7,538 bases of DNA from Tannerella sp. (GCA_031277235.1 JAITMT010000013.1:1-7538); one strand, 5' to 3'; shown: positions 1-5,740, numbered from the stretch's first letter. The notes: generated from the letters alone by a model not told the origin. A program made the numbers and translations.

Positions 1-233
1 ATATCAGTGGCACTTACGTCGGTGCCGACGCTACGGAAGAAGTCACCGTCCATGACGCCGTTTTTTATAAGGCCGGCACCGTGCAATACGGTTCGTATGT
101 CTACGACGAAGTCAAAAAATCTGACAAACTGAAACTTAGCGAAGTACCTGCCCGCCTCTACAGCGAAATATGCTTCGACATCGAACGCGCAACCGCCAAC
201 CGCATCTCCACAGAGGAGAATTGGGAGAAATAA
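1..233 (+). CDS. 3' end of an unrecognised protein (partial)
   Basis: An open frame enters the window from the left (first full codon at base 3) and runs about 76 codons to a TAA stop at 231-233. It has no in-frame ATG, so its start lies upstream. The visible C-terminus begins ISGTYVGADATEEVTV and ends STEENWEK. It is soluble-looking and charged, with alternating hydrophobic residues that suggest beta-strands followed by a helix, and has no membrane segment. Codon use is GC-richer than in the minus-strand genes further right and resembles the efflux gene that follows. I do not recognise the family. The 126-nt gap to the next gene contains that gene's own promoter, so the two need not be co-transcribed. 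The reading frame is convincing; the function is unknown. Confidence 0.6.
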   Translation, partial: ISGTYVGADATEEVTVHDAVFYKAGTVQYGSYVYDEVKKSDKLKLSEVPARLYSEICFDIERATANRISTEENWEK

Positions 234-275
234 GCATTACCATCCTTTCATATTCATTTTATTTTCCACAGGAAA

Positions 276-307
276 TTTGTTTTATTGGAAAACAACTTCT
301 ACCTTTG
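276..307 (+). promoter_or_regulatory. Bacteroidota-type promoter for the outer-membrane efflux gene
   Basis: TACCTTTG at 300-307 is a perfect match to the Bacteroidota -7 consensus TAnnTTTG. TTTG at 276-279 fits the -33 element, with a 20-nt spacer. Transcription would begin near 311-316, giving a leader of roughly 45-50 nt before the ATG at 360. A weak AGGA at 344-347 is the only Shine-Dalgarno-like sequence. This is the best-formed promoter in the window. The assignment is by consensus match only. Confidence 0.6.
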
Positions 308-359
308 CCGCCGTTTTTAATTTCCTGCAGATAATATTTCTTTAGGAATTAATTGTTTA

Positions 360-1700
360 ATGCAAAATAAAAAATATAAAATGATGAAATTCAATAAAAT
401 AAATTTAGCTTTTCTGGGAATCATATTTTCCGGAATAACAGTTTTTGCGCAGGATTCGTCCTACCTTTCCATGGATGAAGCAGTGAGCACGGCCGTAGAA
501 AATAATTCAAATATCAAGCTGTCGGAATGGGACAGGAAAGTGGCGAACGCCGGATTTCGGCAAACGGATGCGATATTCCTGCCGCAAATCAGCGTGGGAT
601 ATACGGCGTTGACAACGAATAACCCATTGAATGCCTTTGGATTCCTCTTGCAGCAGGAGTCGGTGACGGCCATGGATTTCGACCCTGCCAAACTGAACAA
701 TCCCGGCGCAACGCAAAACTACGGAGCGCAGGTGGAAGCCAAACTCCCGTTGATCAATATGGATATGATTTTTGCCCGCAAAGGGGCGAAGGTGCAGGAA
801 GAAATGTATCAATACAAATCGCAACGGACGAAGGAATACATTGAGTATGAGGTTAAAAAAGCGTACACGCAGTTGCAGTTGTCCTACCGCGCAAAAGCCG
901 TCCTGCAAAAATCCTTGGACGACGTCAGGCAAATTTATCAGTCCGTCAATAATTTCTACAATCAGGGACTTATACAGAAATCAGACGTCTTGAGCGCTCA
1001 AATTCAGGTGAATACCATCGAAAGCGCTTTGGCAAAAGCCGAAAGCAATATTCTCAACGCCTCCGACGGACTTCGCCTGTTGATGGGAATGGATGCCGGC
1101 AACGAACCCTACATTACCGACACCTTATTGCAAAAAATCACTCAGCCTCAGGCATATACTGAATTGTCACTGCGCGCCGACATGCTGGCGATGAACAAGG
1201 CGGTGGATGCCGCCGGCCAGATGGTGAAATCATCCAAAATGGCGTTCCTGCCACGCATCAATGCTTTCGGAACGTATCAGTTGAATGATTCGGAAGCGTT
1301 CAAATTCAGGAACGAGTCTTATTTGGCGGGAATTAATTTGAGTTGGAGCATTTTTTCGGGGAATCAGAATCACAGCAAAATGAAATCGGCTCAATTCCAA
1401 TTCAATAAGATGCGGGAAGAGCGCGACCTGCAACTTAGGCAAAGCCGCCTGGAATTGGATAAAACGCTCAGGGAACTACATGATTTACAGATAGAAATCG
1501 ACAAACAAAAAGTCAGCCTCGAGCAGGCGGACGAAGCCCTGCGCATCCTGACAAACCGCTACCGCGAAGGCCTTGTCAGCACTACCGATCTGCTGACGGC
1601 GCAAGCCCGCTCGTCGCAACAGGAATTGCTTTTGGCTCAAGCCGTTATGTCGTACAACATCACGCAGGCTTACGTTGAATTTTTGTCGAAAACGGAATAA
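360..1700 (+). CDS. TolC-family outer-membrane efflux protein
   Basis: A 446-residue outer-membrane factor, expected to form the trimeric outer-membrane channel of a tripartite export pump (with a periplasmic adaptor and an RND or ABC inner-membrane transporter). A signal peptide covers residues 1-30, with hydrophobic core LAFLGIIFSG and cleavage expected after VFA before QDSS. The mature part shows the twofold repeat of the OEP family. Beta segments lie near 71-86 and 121-133, and again near 295-310 and 321-334. Each half has a long helical hairpin with a matching tip: FYNQGLIQKSDVLSAQ (199-214) and RYREGLVSTTDLLTAQ (400-415). Length is normal for the family. The ATG at 360 fits the promoter and a weak AGGA. 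ATGs at 381 and 384 would give a more typical signal-peptide length and remain possible starts. No adaptor or transporter gene follows, since the next gene is convergent; partners could lie to the left of the window or elsewhere. The transported substrate cannot be inferred. Confidence 0.93.
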   Translation: MQNKKYKMMKFNKINLAFLGIIFSGITVFAQDSSYLSMDEAVSTAVENNSNIKLSEWDRKVANAGFRQTDAIFLPQISVGYTALTTNNPLNAFGFLLQQESVTAMDFDPAKLNNPGATQNYGAQVEAKLPLINMDMIFARKGAKVQEEMYQYKSQRTKEYIEYEVKKAYTQLQLSYRAKAVLQKSLDDVRQIYQSVNNFYNQGLIQKSDVLSAQIQVNTIESALAKAESNILNASDGLRLLMGMDAGNEPYITDTLLQKITQPQAYTELSLRADMLAMNKAVDAAGQMVKSSKMAFLPRINAFGTYQLNDSEAFKFRNESYLAGINLSWSIFSGNQNHSKMKSAQFQFNKMREERDLQLRQSRLELDKTLRELHDLQIEIDKQKVSLEQADEALRILTNRYREGLVSTTDLLTAQARSSQQELLLAQAVMSYNITQAYVEFLSKTE

Positions 1701-1838
1701 TCTTTGATGCCGTTAGTGTTTGATAAAAATGAATTTTCTCAATACTGTTTTTTTACAAGCATTCAAGAAATCTATCTGACTCACAGACCGTCATCTGCTT
1801 GCATATTTCGTCACGGCAGCCGCCCGGTTCTCTACAGG

Positions 1839-2579
1839 TCAATCGTCTTTCCCGTGCAATCTTTCGCCATAGAAATAGTTGACCCATTCCGCGTATATGT
1901 CTTGTTCCGAAAGACATATATCTATCAGATAGCCTCTTACGCGGCCAAACTCTCTAAGCCCACGATAATAAAATTGTTTATGGTCGTCATCAATGATGAA
2001 TGGGACTATGTTGTTTTTTAAACATTCGCGAAACATGATTAAACGGCCAACTCTGCCGTTGCCATCCTGAAAAGGATGGATTTTCCCGAAACGATAATGA
2101 TATTCTATAATATCCTCAAATACAACTTTATATAGGGATTTATACCAATACCCAAGTTTGTCCATTTCATCTTCAACATTTTGAGGCAAAGCAGTTTCTA
2201 CACCTTCGACTTCGTTAGGCGTTCTTTTCCATTCGCCTACGTTAAACCATTTATTTACAGCATCGGAAGTCCCCGTCTTCAAAATACGGTGAAACTCCTT
2301 GATGATACCGTTTGATAACGGCCCGTCAATCGTGTCAAGCAAGTAGTCGAAAGCAATAAAATGATTCGAAGTTTCGATAATATCATCGACAGGCACGGCG
2401 TCCTGATCCTTGAAACCGATCGTGCGTGTTTCAAAAATATAACGTGTCTGCTCCTCAGTCAGTTTGCTCCCCTCAATTCTGTTTGAGTTGTAATCCAGCT
2501 TTACCTGAGTTTTATGATACAAACCGCCCCTTCGCCTTGCCTCTTTTTCTTCCTTGAGAAACGTCAATAAATCATTCAT
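1839..2579 (-). CDS. Fic family protein (class II, self-inhibited AMP-transferase)
   Basis: A 246-residue Fic/DOC-fold protein predicted to transfer AMP (or another phospho-group) from a nucleotide to a hydroxyl side chain of a target protein. The catalytic loop HPFQDGNGRVGR is at residues 168-179, with catalytic His168, metal-binding Asp172 and phosphate-binding Asn174 and Arg176/Arg179. An N-terminal inhibitory helix carries SNRIEG (Ser32, Glu36, Gly37), matching the class II motif (S/T)xxxE(G/N), whose glutamate blocks productive ATP binding. The flap region is probably around GEWKRTPNEV (115-124). There is no winged-helix domain, unlike the Fic gene upstream. Start choice: the frame can be extended to a TTG at 2654, but that extension lies inside the upstream gene. 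The ATG at 2579-2577 gives MNDLLTFLKEEKEARRRGG, the usual N-terminus of this subfamily as I recall it. That ATG overlaps the upstream stop by 8 nt (ATGAATGA), implying translational coupling. The cellular target is unknown. Confidence 0.92.
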   Translation of the reverse strand: MNDLLTFLKEEKEARRRGGLYHKTQVKLDYNSNRIEGSKLTEEQTRYIFETRTIGFKDQDAVPVDDIIETSNHFIAFDYLLDTIDGPLSNGIIKEFHRILKTGTSDAVNKWFNVGEWKRTPNEVEGVETALPQNVEDEMDKLGYWYKSLYKVVFEDIIEYHYRFGKIHPFQDGNGRVGRLIMFRECLKNNIVPFIIDDDHKQFYYRGLREFGRVRGYLIDICLSEQDIYAEWVNYFYGERLHGKDD

Positions 2580-2934
2580 TTTCGTTGATTTTATATTTTC
2601 TTCCCTTATTTTTTCCCTCAACTTCCAATAGTCCGAGTTCAACAAACCTGGCAAAATATTTTTTTACGCTAATAGCTGATTTGTTGGTTAATAATTGTGC
2701 GCGATAGTTAGTTATTTCGCCGTTTTTGTCAAGATAACCTGCTATCTGCTCCAAAAATTCCAACTCGACTTTTGACAACTTATCGGTATTTATATCGGTA
2801 AATATATCGGTAATTTTTCGCAAACGTAAATTACGGCTATATTCGCCCGAACCTCGAATTTCGCCAACTTTTTCAGCTATTCGTGCAACCAAATCAATAG
2901 CTTTAACGCTGATTGTATATGTCGGAATATTCAT
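2572..2934 (-). CDS. Core-less Fic-derived protein with C-terminal winged helix
   Basis: A 120-residue protein that reads as the two ends of a winged-helix Fic protein joined together. Residues 1-40 (MNIPTYTISV to EYSRNLRLRK) resemble the N-terminal helix that in full-length family members precedes the inhibitory helix. Residues 41-51 are the TD-rich linker ITDIFTDINTD typical of the segment before the C-terminal DNA-binding domain in Fic and some AlbA-type proteins. Residues 52-118 are a winged helix-turn-helix (LSKVELEFLEQIAGYLDKNG, recognition helix near SAISVKKYFARFVELGLL, wing near EGKNKGRKYKI). The HxFx(D/E)GNGRxxR catalytic motif and the SxxxE(G/N) motif are absent, so it cannot be an AMP-transferase. 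It has its own promoter-like box and an intact frame, and it overlaps the next fic gene by 8 nt. It may be a decayed gene or a small transcription regulator. The comparison with full-length Fic proteins is from memory, not from a search. Confidence 0.75.
   Translation of the reverse strand: MNIPTYTISVKAIDLVARIAEKVGEIRGSGEYSRNLRLRKITDIFTDINTDKLSKVELEFLEQIAGYLDKNGEITNYRAQLLTNKSAISVKKYFARFVELGLLEVEGKNKGRKYKINENE
2779..2814 (-). repeat. Three 12-nt tandem repeats coding for a TD-rich linker
   Basis: Read on the minus strand, three 12-mers lie in phase: ATTACCGATATA, TTTACCGATATA and AATACCGATAAG. All share the core TACCGATA at an exact 12-nt period (plus-strand TATCGGTA at 2781, 2793 and 2805). 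They encode ITDI-FTDI-NTDK, joining the N-terminal helix to the winged helix of the 120-residue protein. Because the unit is a multiple of three, loss or gain of a copy by slippage would change linker length without breaking the frame. Confidence 0.8.
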
Positions 2935-2968
2935 TTATATTTGATAGAATTTTCGTTATATAATTCGA

Positions 2969-2976
2969 CAAAGATA
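2969..2976 (-). promoter_or_regulatory. -7 promoter box for the core-less Fic gene and downstream fic
   Basis: On the minus strand TATCTTTG (2976-2969) matches TAnnTTTG perfectly and would start transcription about 25 nt before the ATG at 2934. No good TTTG is seen at the expected -33 distance, so the call rests on the -7 box and its position alone. Confidence 0.4.
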
Positions 2977-3099
2977 CAAATTTTTCAGCGATTTTTTCAC
3001 TTTATTTTTGTTCAGCAAAAAGATAAAGAATTGCAACGTGAAAACCGGGCCCCTCTACTTTGTCTAAATATTTTGAGTTTCAATATCGGCTTTGGACGG

Positions 3100-3121
3100 C
3101 TACAACGGCAAGTCGTTGTAG
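3100..3121 (-). terminator. Hairpin after the winged-helix fic gene, possible weak terminator
   Basis: A perfect 8-bp inverted repeat CTACAACG/CGTTGTAG with a 6-nt loop lies 12 nt past the stop of the winged-helix Fic gene. No T-tract follows on the minus strand, so it is not a classical intrinsic terminator. It could protect the mRNA 3' end or be a degenerate terminator. Confidence 0.35.
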
Positions 3122-3133
3122 TGCATTGTTCTG

Positions 3134-4177
3134 TCAATTTTTAATATACTTTGCATCCTTAAATGTGCCAACTTTCTTTATTCTTCCTTGTTTTAGCATT
3201 TGAGATACAACTACTTCTATGGTGCTTGCCGAAATATCGGGCAAAACATAATTGATTTCCCGCTTGCCGATGGGAAGCAAACTGTTAAGGATTGTTTGCT
3301 CTATCCGTTCCCGTTTTGAAACTTTTTTTGAATGAACAAGGGCAAAACGCTTGTCAAGTTCTTTGTAGCAAATGAGAAGCGTAAAAATAAAATTCTCAAT
3401 AAACGGCAAATAATCGTTTGCGTTATTTTCCCAATTTTCGGAAGATTTTCGTAACGCTTCGTAGTAAGAATTTTTATTTTTGTTAATCTGTTCTTCAAAA
3501 GAAATGTATTTTCCGGCATCAAAGCCTGCTTTGTATAACAATAGCAGAGAAAGTAATCTCGACATTCTTCCGTTTCCATCAGAAAATGGGTGGATACACA
3601 AAAAATCGAGAATAAAACACGGAATCATAAGCAATTTGTTTATTCCGCTGTCGCTGTATGCATCCGCGAACGCATAGACAAGTTGTTGCATAGCCGACTG
3701 TGTTTCAGTTGCTTTGGTAGGCATAAACCTTATTTTCCGGTTGCCGCCGCTATCAATTTCCATAATCACATTGTCGGATGTTTTATAGTTGCCGCCGCCT
3801 GTTTCGGTAAAGGAAAGCAAGACGGAATGAAGATTTAAGATAGTTTGTTCATCAAGCGACATGTTTTCAAAACCGTTGTGGATGGTATTTAGCGCATCGC
3901 GATACCCTGCAATTTCCTGTTCATTGTGGTTGAGCGGGGCAGACAATTGATTGACAATTTCCTCAATACGCTTGTCGGTGGTAATGATATTTTCAATGGC
4001 ATTCGAGCCTTTTACCGACTGCACTTTTGCCAAGCTTTCCAATTTTGTAAAAATGTCTTGAAAATCACGCTTGCGGATTTTGTCAAGTGCTTTCAGTTCG
4101 GCAATACTGTTCGTAATGCCAAGCAAATTTGCCGGCAATAAAGAGTTTTTTAAAAATGAAAAATCAAATCTTCTCAT
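3134..4177 (-). CDS. Fic family protein with C-terminal winged helix
   Basis: A 347-residue Fic protein predicted to AMPylate a target protein and probably also to bind DNA. The N-terminal helical region carries the inhibitory motif SNAIEN (Ser58, Glu62, Asn63), matching (S/T)xxxE(G/N). The flap is near KIRFMPTKA (148-156). The catalytic loop HPFSDGNGRMSR spans residues 196-207, with His196, Asp200, Asn202, Arg204 and Arg207 all present. After the Fic core, residues about 286-347 form a winged helix-turn-helix (ERIEQTILNSLLPIGKREI, then SASTIEVVVSQMLKQGRI and the wing KKVGTFKDAKYI). Length is normal for this two-domain type. The ATG at 4177 follows MRRFDFSFLKNSLLP, a usual-looking start. The gene sits alone behind a promoter embedded in an elaborate inverted-repeat array, which suggests autoregulation by its own winged helix. 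The operator is seen directly; the identity of its binding protein is inference. Confidence 0.93.
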   Translation of the reverse strand: MRRFDFSFLKNSLLPANLLGITNSIAELKALDKIRKRDFQDIFTKLESLAKVQSVKGSNAIENIITTDKRIEEIVNQLSAPLNHNEQEIAGYRDALNTIHNGFENMSLDEQTILNLHSVLLSFTETGGGNYKTSDNVIMEIDSGGNRKIRFMPTKATETQSAMQQLVYAFADAYSDSGINKLLMIPCFILDFLCIHPFSDGNGRMSRLLSLLLLYKAGFDAGKYISFEEQINKNKNSYYEALRKSSENWENNANDYLPFIENFIFTLLICYKELDKRFALVHSKKVSKRERIEQTILNSLLPIGKREINYVLPDISASTIEVVVSQMLKQGRIKKVGTFKDAKYIKN

Positions 4178-4190
4178 ACCAAATTATTTT

Positions 4191-4279
4191 TTACTGCATA
4201 CAAAAGTATTAAAAATATGCAGTAATTCAACATCAAAAACGGATTTACTGCATATTTTATTGCGTGAAATATGCAGTAT
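4191..4279 (-). promoter_or_regulatory. Four-site operator array upstream of winged-helix fic
   Basis: Four half-sites occur in alternating orientation: TTACTGCATA at 4191-4200, TATGCAGTAA at 4216-4225, TTACTGCATA at 4245-4254 and TATGCAGTAT at 4270-4279. They form two inverted pairs, each 35 bp long with a 15-bp spacer, and the pairs repeat at exactly 54 bp (about five helical turns). The two spacers are dissimilar (5 of 15 positions match), so conservation is confined to the half-sites, as expected for protein-binding sites rather than a recent duplication. The array ends 13 nt before the fic start codon. Confidence 0.8.
4201..4231 (-). promoter_or_regulatory. Promoter of winged-helix fic, nested in the operator
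   Basis: On the minus strand TACTTTTG (4208-4201) is a perfect TAnnTTTG -7 box, and GTTG (4231-4228) matches three of four bases of the -33 TTTG with a 19-nt spacer. The -7 box falls entirely within the spacer of the gene-proximal operator pair, and the start of transcription (about 4192-4196) falls in half-site 4191-4200. A protein bridging this pair would occlude RNA polymerase. Confidence 0.55.
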
Positions 4280-4458
4280 TTATTTCGATCAATGAGAAAA
4301 TGCAGGCTGCAATCAACGGGGTGGCGAATTTACGCTCTCAAGGGAATGTAACAGTTTGCCCGGGAGACGACTCTACAAAGTCAGTAAAAAAATTTCATGT
4401 GAGTGGCGGCTTGGCCGCTTTGAAAACGGGCGGGCAGATACGGTTCTGTCGCACCGCA
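4280..4458. other. GC-richer gap of unknown content
   Basis: About 180 bp between the operator array and the stop of the membrane protein gene carries no gene I can support. It is visibly GC-richer than the flanking intergenic DNA. It contains an 11-bp palindrome TGCAGGCTGCA (4301-4311), whose arms equal the core of the operator half-site, and a short hairpin GCGGC-TTG-GCCGC (4406-4418). A plus-strand frame from ATG 4300 to the TAA at 4465-4467 is open (55 codons), but it has no recognisable product, promoter or ribosome site and overlaps the neighbouring gene's end. On the minus strand a run of seven T (4392-4386) lies 13 nt beyond the hairpin, too far for a standard terminator. Confidence 0.35.
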
Positions 4459-5226
4459 TTAATGTAAAAAAAGCGCTATAATCCCGGTTCCAACGATTGA
4501 GGCTGTGAGAATAACCGTAAGAACCATAGATCGTTGGCTGACGGAATAAATGCTTCTTATTTTTTCCCGGCAGATTGTCCAGACTAATCCTGCATAGAAT
4601 GTAAAACTCAGAATGGAGATTGACGGCGAAATGTGAGGGCCGACAAGCGAAACCCAGCCCGATTGATTCATTTTTAAGGCCAAGATAAATCCCCCAATAG
4701 CTGAAACGGCTGTAAATGTGAGAAATATTGTCAGAAGAAACCAGCCTGTCTTCTTCCTCGCATAGAATAAAATCGCAGCCAAAGGAATAATCAGCAAAGG
4801 AAAGAAATCGAGCACCACACTAAAATCCCATTTCGCATAACTGCTTGTAAACAAAAATTTTATCATACCGTATTTTATGTATAGCTGGAACAGGAAAAGT
4901 CCGGCCAGGAAAAGTGAAATGGCTTTTATCGTCCTGCCTGAAGTCGGCGTTTCCGTTTGTACGGGATTGATTTGTTGAAAAATGGCGTCACCTATTTTAT
5001 TAACTTTTTCTTTTTCGGTTTGCTTTTGCCGTTCTTTTATTGCATTTTCCTGATTTTCAAGCTCAAGCTCGTCCTTGGCTGTTTTGATTTCCATTTCGGA
5101 AAGCTGCCTTTCGGAAAAGACCGTTTTTGCGGCTTCAACCGCTTGCGATTGATAGTCGTCGGGATTTTCAATAATCCTTAATAAATCCGTATTTGAATAC
5201 GATTTGAATTTTTCGCCGAACTCCAT
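4459..5226 (-). CDS. Five-helix membrane protein with cytoplasmic N-terminal domain
   Basis: A 255-residue protein I cannot assign to a named family. Residues 1-50 (for example SYSNTDLLRIIENPDDYQ and AVEAAKTVFSERQLSEMEI) form a helical domain of a type I recall in many uncharacterised Bacteroidota membrane proteins. Residues about 50-77 are a highly charged Glu/Lys-rich helix, likely coiled coil. Five hydrophobic segments follow, at roughly 100-118, 136-155, 161-184, 200-218 and 233-253. There is no signal peptide, so the N-terminal domain is probably cytoplasmic and the rest is in the inner membrane. The ATG at 5226 starts the conserved-looking domain directly, with only a weak AAAG upstream. 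It lies 116 nt downstream of the Imm17-like gene on the same strand and may have its own promoter. No enzymatic motif is visible. Confidence 0.8.
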   Translation of the reverse strand: MEFGEKFKSYSNTDLLRIIENPDDYQSQAVEAAKTVFSERQLSEMEIKTAKDELELENQENAIKERQKQTEKEKVNKIGDAIFQQINPVQTETPTSGRTIKAISLFLAGLFLFQLYIKYGMIKFLFTSSYAKWDFSVVLDFFPLLIIPLAAILFYARKKTGWFLLTIFLTFTAVSAIGGFILALKMNQSGWVSLVGPHISPSISILSFTFYAGLVWTICREKIRSIYSVSQRSMVLTVILTASIVGTGIIALFLH

Positions 5227-5271
5227 TGACTTTAATTAATTACATACAATCATCTATTTTTCAACCTGCTG

Positions 5272-5279
5272 CAAATATA
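5272..5279 (-). promoter_or_regulatory. -7 promoter box for the five-helix membrane protein gene
   Basis: On the minus strand TATATTTG (5279-5272) matches TAnnTTTG and would give a leader of about 40 nt before the ATG at 5226. No convincing TTTG is seen at the -33 distance. Confidence 0.35.
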
Positions 5280-5342
5280 ACGTTCATCCTTCGGAACAGT
5301 CTACATTTCATTCGAACTTGTTTTCCGGATTGCTTCTCTACA

Positions 5343-5627
5343 TTACTTTTCCCAACTCAACCATATCACAAGCAGGCCGGCAAGAAAAACAAAGAAACTG
5401 ACTGTGCCGAATATGATTCTCGCCGTTTTACGTCCGAAAAGATTGATCAAGCCGTCAATTTTTCTCACGCTGTAAGTTACCCTGCTTACATCGCCAAAAA
5501 TCCAATTCCAATCGAAAACCGAACCCAAAAACAGTAATAACCCCATCAGGGCAATCAATGCGCCGAATGCTGTCGGGTTGTTCGATAAAAATTGTTGTAT
5601 TTTGTCAAAGATTGATAAATCGTTCAT
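5343..5627 (-). CDS. Small two-helix membrane protein, Imm17-like
   Basis: A 94-residue protein with two membrane helices: residues about 18-38 (TAFGALIALMGLLLFLGSVF) and about 70-90 (IIFGTVSFFVFLAGLLVIWL). A loop between them contains DWNW directly after helix one and LFGRKTARI directly before helix two. Two helices with a tryptophan motif after the first and a GRK-xx-R motif before the second are what I recall of the Imm17 family, predicted membrane immunity proteins of polymorphic toxin systems. I give this as a likeness, not a firm assignment. No toxin gene is adjacent, so if this is an immunity gene it is an orphan. The upstream box TTTATTTG (5668-5661) is one mismatch from a -7 consensus. 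Transcription may continue into the five-helix membrane protein gene. Confidence 0.72.
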   Translation of the reverse strand: MNDLSIFDKIQQFLSNNPTAFGALIALMGLLLFLGSVFDWNWIFGDVSRVTYSVRKIDGLINLFGRKTARIIFGTVSFFVFLAGLLVIWLSWEK

Positions 5628-5740
5628 TTACGTTTTTAAGTTCCGAAAATTTTTTAAATGCAAATAAACAGCGTACAAACTGATAATCCATTTCCCCGTG
5701 ACAGCAATCGCCTATTTAGAAGCCAACGTCTGTGACACCC

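Noticed and set aside
254..283. Terminator after the first partial gene (TTTCC-ACA-GGAAA followed by T-rich DNA)
   Set aside because: The stem is only 5 bp of mostly AT pairs and it overlaps the -33 region of the next promoter.
1701..1838. Bidirectional terminator between the convergent efflux and fic genes
   Set aside because: A T-run is present at 1749-1755, but no stable hairpin precedes it on the plus strand and none is found on the minus strand.
1704..2021. Open plus-strand frame of 105 codons after the efflux gene
   Set aside because: Most of it is antisense to the Fic gene ending at 1839 and it has no recognisable product.
2580..2654. 25-residue N-terminal extension of the downstream Fic protein from a TTG codon
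   Set aside because: It lies wholly within the coding region of the upstream gene, uses a rare start and precedes the usual N-terminus of the subfamily; the ATG at 2579 is preferred.
2947..2966. Inverted repeat GAATT/AATTC upstream of the core-less fic gene as an operator
   Set aside because: Only 5 bp per arm in very AT-rich DNA, and it does not resemble the TTACTGCATA half-site.
3301..4141. Several overlapping frames on both strands within the winged-helix fic gene
   Set aside because: They are antisense or out-of-frame shadows of a gene with clear catalytic motifs.
4300..4467. Small plus-strand gene of about 55 codons in the gap upstream of the fic operator
   Set aside because: The frame is open, but there is no ribosome site, promoter or recognisable family, and it runs into the end of the membrane protein gene; kept only as part of the gap description.
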